Assembly (NCBI GenBank): GCA_964543795.1
Contig: CAZIZN010000010.1
Span: forward strand, 124,001 to 188,000
Direction: 5' to 3'
DNA from: JACKIC01 sp964543795
Lineage (GTDB): Bacteria > Planctomycetota > UBA1135 > UBA2386
Length of the DNA: 64,000 bases
The notes below the pieces were generated by a model. It had not been told where the DNA came from. It did not search any database and saw nothing but the letters and a program-made list of their open reading frames with translations. The position numbers and the translations under genes were made by a program. Every line of letters starts with the position of its first letter. The stretch's first letter is position 1. Of the stretch, positions 59,921 to 64,000 are shown piece by piece.

Positions 59921-62149
59921 ATGCCCGAGACACCAGCCGAACGCGACGTGTCCCTGACGGGCACGATCGAGCGCTTCACGTTCCGCAACCCCGACACCGG
60001 CTGGGCCGTGGTCCGGCTGCGTGACGAAACCAGCGGGAGCCTCGTCACCGTCGTCGGGCCGCTTGCTCAACTCCATGAACAACAGAGACTTACGGTTCGC
60101 GGCAAGGAGTCCGAGCATCCTCGCTTCGGCACCCAGGTGAAGGTCGAGACGTTCGAGTCGATCGCGCCGACCTCGCTCGAGGGCATCGAGGCCTACCTCG
60201 CTTCGGGACTGGTCAAGGGCATCGGCCCCGTGACGGCCCGCAACATCGTCGCCAGGCTGGGGGCGGAGACGCTCGAGATCCTCGAGAAGGAGCCACACCG
60301 ACTGCGCGGCGTGCGTGGCCTCGGCCCACGCAAGGTCGAGGAACTGTCGCAGGCGGTGCGTGCCCAGAAGGACCTGCAGAACGTGCTCGTGTTCCTGCGC
60401 GGGCACGGACTCGGCCAGGGCCTCGCGACGCGCATCGTGCGACGCTACGGCGCCAAGGCGTCGGCCCTGATCCAGGCCAACCCCTACCGGCTCGCCGACG
60501 AGGTGATCGGCATCGGCTTCCGCATCGCCGATCGGCTCGCCGGCGAGATGGGCATCGCCCCCGAAGCCCCCGAGCGGCTCGACGCCGCGCTCGAGTACTG
60601 CCTCGCGCAGGCGGCGAAGGAGGGGCACTGCTACCTGCCCGAGCAGGAACTGGCCGAACGCACCGCGGAACTGTTGTCGTGCGAGGTGGCGCCGCTGCTC
60701 GCGCGCGTGGCGGAACTCGCGGTCGCCGGAAAGGTCGTGCGGCAACTGCCGCCGGGCCCGGTGCTGCTGCACGACGATCCGGCGCCGATCGTCTACCCGA
60801 GAGCGCTGGCGCTCGCCGAGGACGGGGTCGCGCGCGCACTCGATGGGCTGCTGGCGCAGGACCGGCGCACGCTGCCGATCAAGGCCGAGGCGGCGGTGCA
60901 GTGGTTCGAGCAGCGTTCGGGCATGTCACTGCCCGAGGGACAGCGCGATGCGATCGTGCGCGCGCTGCGCGAGCCCGTTTCGGTGATCACCGGCGGCCCG
61001 GGCGTGGGCAAGACGACGATCGTGCGGGCACTCGCGGAGATCCTGCGGCAGAAGGAACTGAAGCTGCTGCTCGCCGCCCCCACGGGCCGGGCCGCGAAGC
61101 GACTCGAGGAGTCGACGGGACACGCCGCTTCGACGCTGCACCGGCTGCTCGAGTTCACGCCCGGCACCGGGCGATTCGCCCGCAACGCCGAGAACCCGCT
61201 CGAAGGCGACATGCTGGTCGTCGACGAGACGTCGATGCTCGACGTGCGGCTCGCCTACGACCTGTTCCGCGCCGTCCCGCCCACCATGCGCGTGGTGCTC
61301 GTCGGCGACCGCAACCAGCTGCCGTCGGTGGGCCCCGGCAACGTGCTCGCGGACGTGATCGGCAGCGGCCGCGTCGCCACCACGGCGCTCACGCAGATCT
61401 TCCGCCAGCAGGCAGGCTCCGAGATCGTCCGCGTGGCGCACGGCATCCTCGCCGGCGAGGTGCCGACGAGCGGCGGGGACGGATCGGACTTCTTCTTCGT
61501 CGCCGCGAAGGACCCGGCGCACGCGCGCTCGCTGGTGCGTGAACTCGTCACGACGCGCATCCCGCGCAAGTTCGGCTTCGACGCGCAGAACGACGTCCAG
61601 GTCCTCTGCGCGATGTATCGGGGGGAGACCGGCGCCGACGCGCTCAATCGCGACCTGCAGGACCTGCTGAATCCGGGCCAGATCGAGATCGAGCGCGGCG
61701 GCAAGCGATTCCGCATCGGCGACAAGGTGATGCAGGTGCGCAACGACTACGACCGGGAGGTCTACAACGGCGACGTCGGTCGGATCACCTACATCGATGC
61801 GGGCGCGGCCAAGCTGTTCCTGCGCTTCGCCGACCGCGATCACGAGTACCGCTTCGAGGACCTCGGCGACATCGTGCCGGCCTACGCGATCTCGGTGCAC
61901 CGCTCGCAGGGAAGCGAGTATCCGGCCGTGGTCATGCCCGTGACGACGGATCACTTCCTGATGCTGCGGCGATCGGTGCTCTACACGGCGATCACGCGGG
62001 GACGGCGCCTCGTGGTGCTCGTCGGCTCACGCAAGGCGCTGGAGCTGGCGGTACAGAACCAGGACGACGGACGCCGCTACTCGGGGCTGACCGAGCGCTT
62101 GCGCGACCTGTTGCGCGGGGACCGCGAGGACACGGCGGTCGGGGAGTGA
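59921..62149 (+). CDS. recD2: RecD2-type SF1 DNA helicase
   Basis: A 742-residue 5'-3' helicase of the RecD2 class (without RecBC). The N-terminal OB-like and helix-hairpin-helix regions (GTIERFTFRNPDTGWAVV, ASGLVKGIGPVTARNIV, GVRGLGPRKVEELS) are typical. Helicase motifs: Walker A GGPGVGKTT at 358-366, motif Ia APTGRAAKR, DEAD-like VVDETSMLD, GDRNQLPSVGPG, and the C-terminal YAISVHRSQGSEYP with TAITRGRR. The start at 59921 precedes the first domain; an ATG at 59839 is possible. It functions in DNA repair and is divergent from rpsU. Confidence 0.93.
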   Translation: MPETPAERDVSLTGTIERFTFRNPDTGWAVVRLRDETSGSLVTVVGPLAQLHEQQRLTVRGKESEHPRFGTQVKVETFESIAPTSLEGIEAYLASGLVKGIGPVTARNIVARLGAETLEILEKEPHRLRGVRGLGPRKVEELSQAVRAQKDLQNVLVFLRGHGLGQGLATRIVRRYGAKASALIQANPYRLADEVIGIGFRIADRLAGEMGIAPEAPERLDAALEYCLAQAAKEGHCYLPEQELAERTAELLSCEVAPLLARVAELAVAGKVVRQLPPGPVLLHDDPAPIVYPRALALAEDGVARALDGLLAQDRRTLPIKAEAAVQWFEQRSGMSLPEGQRDAIVRALREPVSVITGGPGVGKTTIVRALAEILRQKELKLLLAAPTGRAAKRLEESTGHAASTLHRLLEFTPGTGRFARNAENPLEGDMLVVDETSMLDVRLAYDLFRAVPPTMRVVLVGDRNQLPSVGPGNVLADVIGSGRVATTALTQIFRQQAGSEIVRVAHGILAGEVPTSGGDGSDFFFVAAKDPAHARSLVRELVTTRIPRKFGFDAQNDVQVLCAMYRGETGADALNRDLQDLLNPGQIEIERGGKRFRIGDKVMQVRNDYDREVYNGDVGRITYIDAGAAKLFLRFADRDHEYRFEDLGDIVPAYAISVHRSQGSEYPAVVMPVTTDHFLMLRRSVLYTAITRGRRLVVLVGSRKALELAVQNQDDGRRYSGLTERLRDLLRGDREDTAVGE

Positions 62150-62210
62150 GGCGCGGCGGCGCCCGGTCCCGATGCGGGCGAATGCGTTCGCTGCCGCATA
62201 GGATGCGCGC

Positions 62211-63398
62211 ATGCGAACGATGTCCCGTGGATTCCTCGCGCTGCTGATGCTGTCGCCCGCTGCCTGGGCACAGACCGTCGACCTCGCCGAAGTGGAGCGC
62301 GAGCTGAATGCGATGTTCGAGCGCCCGGCCGGCCAACGCATCTCCGAGGCGCAACAGGCGAACCTGCAAGCGTTCCTCGAGCGCCACCGCACCGACGACC
62401 TCGCGCAGTTCGGTTATGCGCGTGCGCTGGGCCTCTACTTCCAGCGCGACATGGGCGCCGCAGCGGCGGCGCTCGACGAGTTCTTCCGCCGGCACGACCG
62501 GATCGCGCACACGGAACACGCCACGATGGCCGGCCGGATCTACCTGTCGGCGACGCTCGGCGAAGCGAGAACGTCGGCGCCCGATCTCGAGAAGATCTGC
62601 CGCTGGAGCGAACGGATGAGCGCGCTCTACGGCGACCTCGCGACCGTCGGACGGGCGGCCCTGCAGGTGATGGAACGGGTACAGGATCCCGCGCCGTTGC
62701 GCGTTGCGATCGCGCGTGGGCTGGCGCGATCCGCTGCCAGCGATGGCGACAAGGATCAGCTGCTGCAGACGATCTACCTGCCGCGCGAGAAGGTGGCGCC
62801 GCCGGCTGCCGACACGGTGGCGACCCCGGGCCAGCGGGCCGCACAGGCGCCGGCGGTCGAGCCCGCCACCGACAAGGGAGAGAAGCAGCCCGCCGCAGCG
62901 GCGCCGCTCGCCCTCCCCGTCGAACACGTCGTCGCCGGGGCCGCGGACTTCCGCCTCGAGACCTTGCGGGGCAAGGTCGTCGTGCTGGACCTCATGGCAT
63001 CCTGGTGCCCCCCGTGCCGCTCCCGCATCGCGCCGTTGCACGAAGCGATCTCCGCATACGGCGACCGGGTCGCGCTCGTGGCCGTCACACGGTTCTACGG
63101 GCGCGGCATGGACTTCGCGCCCGGAGCACAGATCCCGCACGGGGGCCAGCAGAAGGCAGGCCTCGATCGCAAGGAGGAGATCGAGCTCTACGAGCGCTTC
63201 GCGAAGGCCTTCTCGATCGACCACCCGATCGTGTTCACGACCGAACCGGCATGGCGCGAAACCCTGCGCGTCACCGTCGTCCCGACGATCGTGGTACTCG
63301 GTGTCGACGGCAAGGTCGTGGGGCGCTTCGAAGGAAGCACGGAGAAGAGCGACCGCGATCTGCGCGCCTGCATCGAGCAGGCGATGGCCGCCAGGTGA
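62211..63398 (+). CDS. Exported thioredoxin-like (TlpA/AhpC-TSA) protein
   Basis: A 395-residue protein with a signal peptide (RGFLALLMLSPAAWAQ). The N-terminal half is helical with an LEKICRWSERMSALYGDLAT repeat-like region, then a Pro/Ala linker. The C-terminal thioredoxin domain has the redox motif Cys266-Pro-Pro-Cys269 in ASWCPPC, and VPTIVVLGVDGKVVGRF with the cis-Pro. This arrangement fits TlpA/ResA-like reductases that act on cysteines outside the cytoplasm, including cytochrome c maturation. It starts 61 bp after recD2. Confidence 0.85.
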   Translation: MRTMSRGFLALLMLSPAAWAQTVDLAEVERELNAMFERPAGQRISEAQQANLQAFLERHRTDDLAQFGYARALGLYFQRDMGAAAAALDEFFRRHDRIAHTEHATMAGRIYLSATLGEARTSAPDLEKICRWSERMSALYGDLATVGRAALQVMERVQDPAPLRVAIARGLARSAASDGDKDQLLQTIYLPREKVAPPAADTVATPGQRAAQAPAVEPATDKGEKQPAAAAPLALPVEHVVAGAADFRLETLRGKVVVLDLMASWCPPCRSRIAPLHEAISAYGDRVALVAVTRFYGRGMDFAPGAQIPHGGQQKAGLDRKEEIELYERFAKAFSIDHPIVFTTEPAWRETLRVTVVPTIVVLGVDGKVVGRFEGSTEKSDRDLRACIEQAMAAR

Positions 63399-63458
63399 GT
63401 GACCGGCGACCCTCATGGCTGCCGTGGATCACAGTGACTCGCAGTGACTCGCGGTGGC

Positions 63459-64000
63459 TCACAGCCCCAGCGCGGCGTGGACGGCGAGCGTCGCTGAGGA
63501 CCGGTTCAGCGTGTAGAAGTGCAGGCCAGGCGCCCCGCTGCGCAGCAGCGCACGCCCCTGGTCGACGGTCCACTGCACGCCCGTCGCCACGACCGCGCTG
63601 GGGTCCGCGGCGACGATGCGCAACCGCCGTCGCAGTTCCTGCGGAATGCGCGCACCGCACATCTGCGTGAAGCGCTCGACTTGGGAGACGTTCGTCACCG
63701 GCATGAGGCCAGGCACGATCGGGACGTCGATGCCCGCGGAGCGGGCCCGCCGCACGAAGGCTGCGTAGTCCTCGTTGTCGAAGAACAGCTGGGTCACGAG
63801 GAAATCGACCCCGGCTCCGACCTTCACCGCCAGGTTCGCCAGATCCGCCTCGAGGTCCCGGTTCTCGACGTGACCCTCGGGATAGCAGGCAGCGCCAACG
63901 CAGAACGGCAAGCCAGACTCGCGGATGAAGGAGACGAGTTCGCTGGCGAACGCGAAGCCGCCATCGGCCACCTGGAAGGCCGCCTCACCCTTGGGAGGGT
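63459..64000 (-). CDS. metF: Methylenetetrahydrofolate reductase, 3' part
   Basis: The C-terminal 180 residues of MetF, which makes 5-methyl-THF. The visible frame starts with PPKGEAAFQVADGGFAFASE, the usual NALRGDPPKGE region, so the N-terminus lies beyond base 64000. A GTG at 63971 is not the true start. Further landmarks are GAACYPEGHVENRDLEADLA, QLFFDNEDYAAFVRRAR and PIVPGLMPVTN. The end, GLHFYTLNRS, is standard. All parts visible are intact. It is convergent with the thioredoxin-like gene. Confidence 0.95.
   Translation of the reverse strand, partial: PPKGEAAFQVADGGFAFASELVSFIRESGLPFCVGAACYPEGHVENRDLEADLANLAVKVGAGVDFLVTQLFFDNEDYAAFVRRARSAGIDVPIVPGLMPVTNVSQVERFTQMCGARIPQELRRRLRIVAADPSAVVATGVQWTVDQGRALLRSGAPGLHFYTLNRSSATLAVHAALGL

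Noticed and set aside
63431..63461. Three near copies of a 10-bp sequence before the metF stop
   Set aside because: Short and imperfect (CAGTGACTCG twice, CGGTGGCTCA once); no stem or known site could be assigned.
1..64000. tRNA, rRNA, riboswitch or replication origin
   Set aside because: No cloverleaf, rRNA segment, known riboswitch core or DnaA-box cluster was seen by eye; a covariance search would be needed to be sure.

Overview
The window is very GC-rich (roughly two thirds G+C by eye) and gene-dense. The mix of genes suggests a member of the Planctomycetota or a close relative. It holds many signal-peptide proteins built from beta-propeller or beta-helix bodies and a shared type of C-terminal module, two alpha/alpha-toroid (prenyltransferase/squalene-cyclase-like) proteins, a double ThyX-like protein, a GYF_2+TM2 protein and ELWxxDGT repeats. 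No rRNA, tRNA or CRISPR array was recognised. The phylum is inferred from gene content, not from a marker gene.

Layout. 1-3.1 kb: the last codons of one multihaem cytochrome, then a complete OmcA/MtrC-type decahaem lipoprotein, closed by a strong hairpin. 3.2-8.0 kb: a secreted S15 peptidase, a carboxypeptidase-regulatory-like secreted protein and a WHy/LEA14 lipoprotein. 8.1-9.0 kb: a scar, with a truncated and frameshifted IS21-type istA abutting the orphan C-terminus of a secreted protein. 9.0-14.4 kb: two translationally coupled secreted proteins and a membrane-anchored toroid protein. 14.6-15.9 kb: an AAA/DUF4143 ATPase whose start codon lies in a 62-bp interrupted palindrome. 16.0-20.0 kb: a three-subunit molybdenum hydroxylase of the 4-hydroxybenzoyl-CoA reductase type (order C-A-B). 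20.1-21.7 kb: an iron-sulfur photolyase.

21.7-29.8 kb: secreted beta-helix, FG-GAP, galactose-oxidase-like and other exported proteins. The galactose-oxidase-like gene carries eight copies of a 7-bp repeat across its signal-peptide region, a likely phase-variation switch. 29.8-36.6 kb: GYF_2/TM2 protein, N-formylglutamate-amidohydrolase-like protein, a large exported protein, a small lipoprotein, thioredoxin reductase and a second toroid protein. 36.8-48.8 kb: more secreted propeller and helix proteins (including a tandem Kelch-like pair), a secretin-N-domain-like protein without a secretin pore, a ribosome hibernation factor and an ELWxxDGT repeat protein.

48.9-64.0 kb is more housekeeping in nature: an orphan ParD-like antitoxin, a mini membrane protein, the double ThyX-like protein, a secreted alpha/beta hydrolase, a class-C beta-lactamase-fold hydrolase, a NUDIX hydrolase, a large membrane protein, an RluA-type pseudouridine synthase, ribosomal protein bS21, RecD2 helicase, a TlpA-like thioredoxin and the 3' part of metF, which runs off the right edge.

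The points most worth following are the 7-bp repeat switch in an exported copper-radical-oxidase-like gene; the decahaem cytochrome next to a second multihaem gene (possible extracellular electron transfer); the HCR-type operon with an intact extra [4Fe-4S] loop but a Gln where the catalytic Glu is expected; the recurrent C-terminal module of the secretome; and the ATPase gene with a palindrome over its start.
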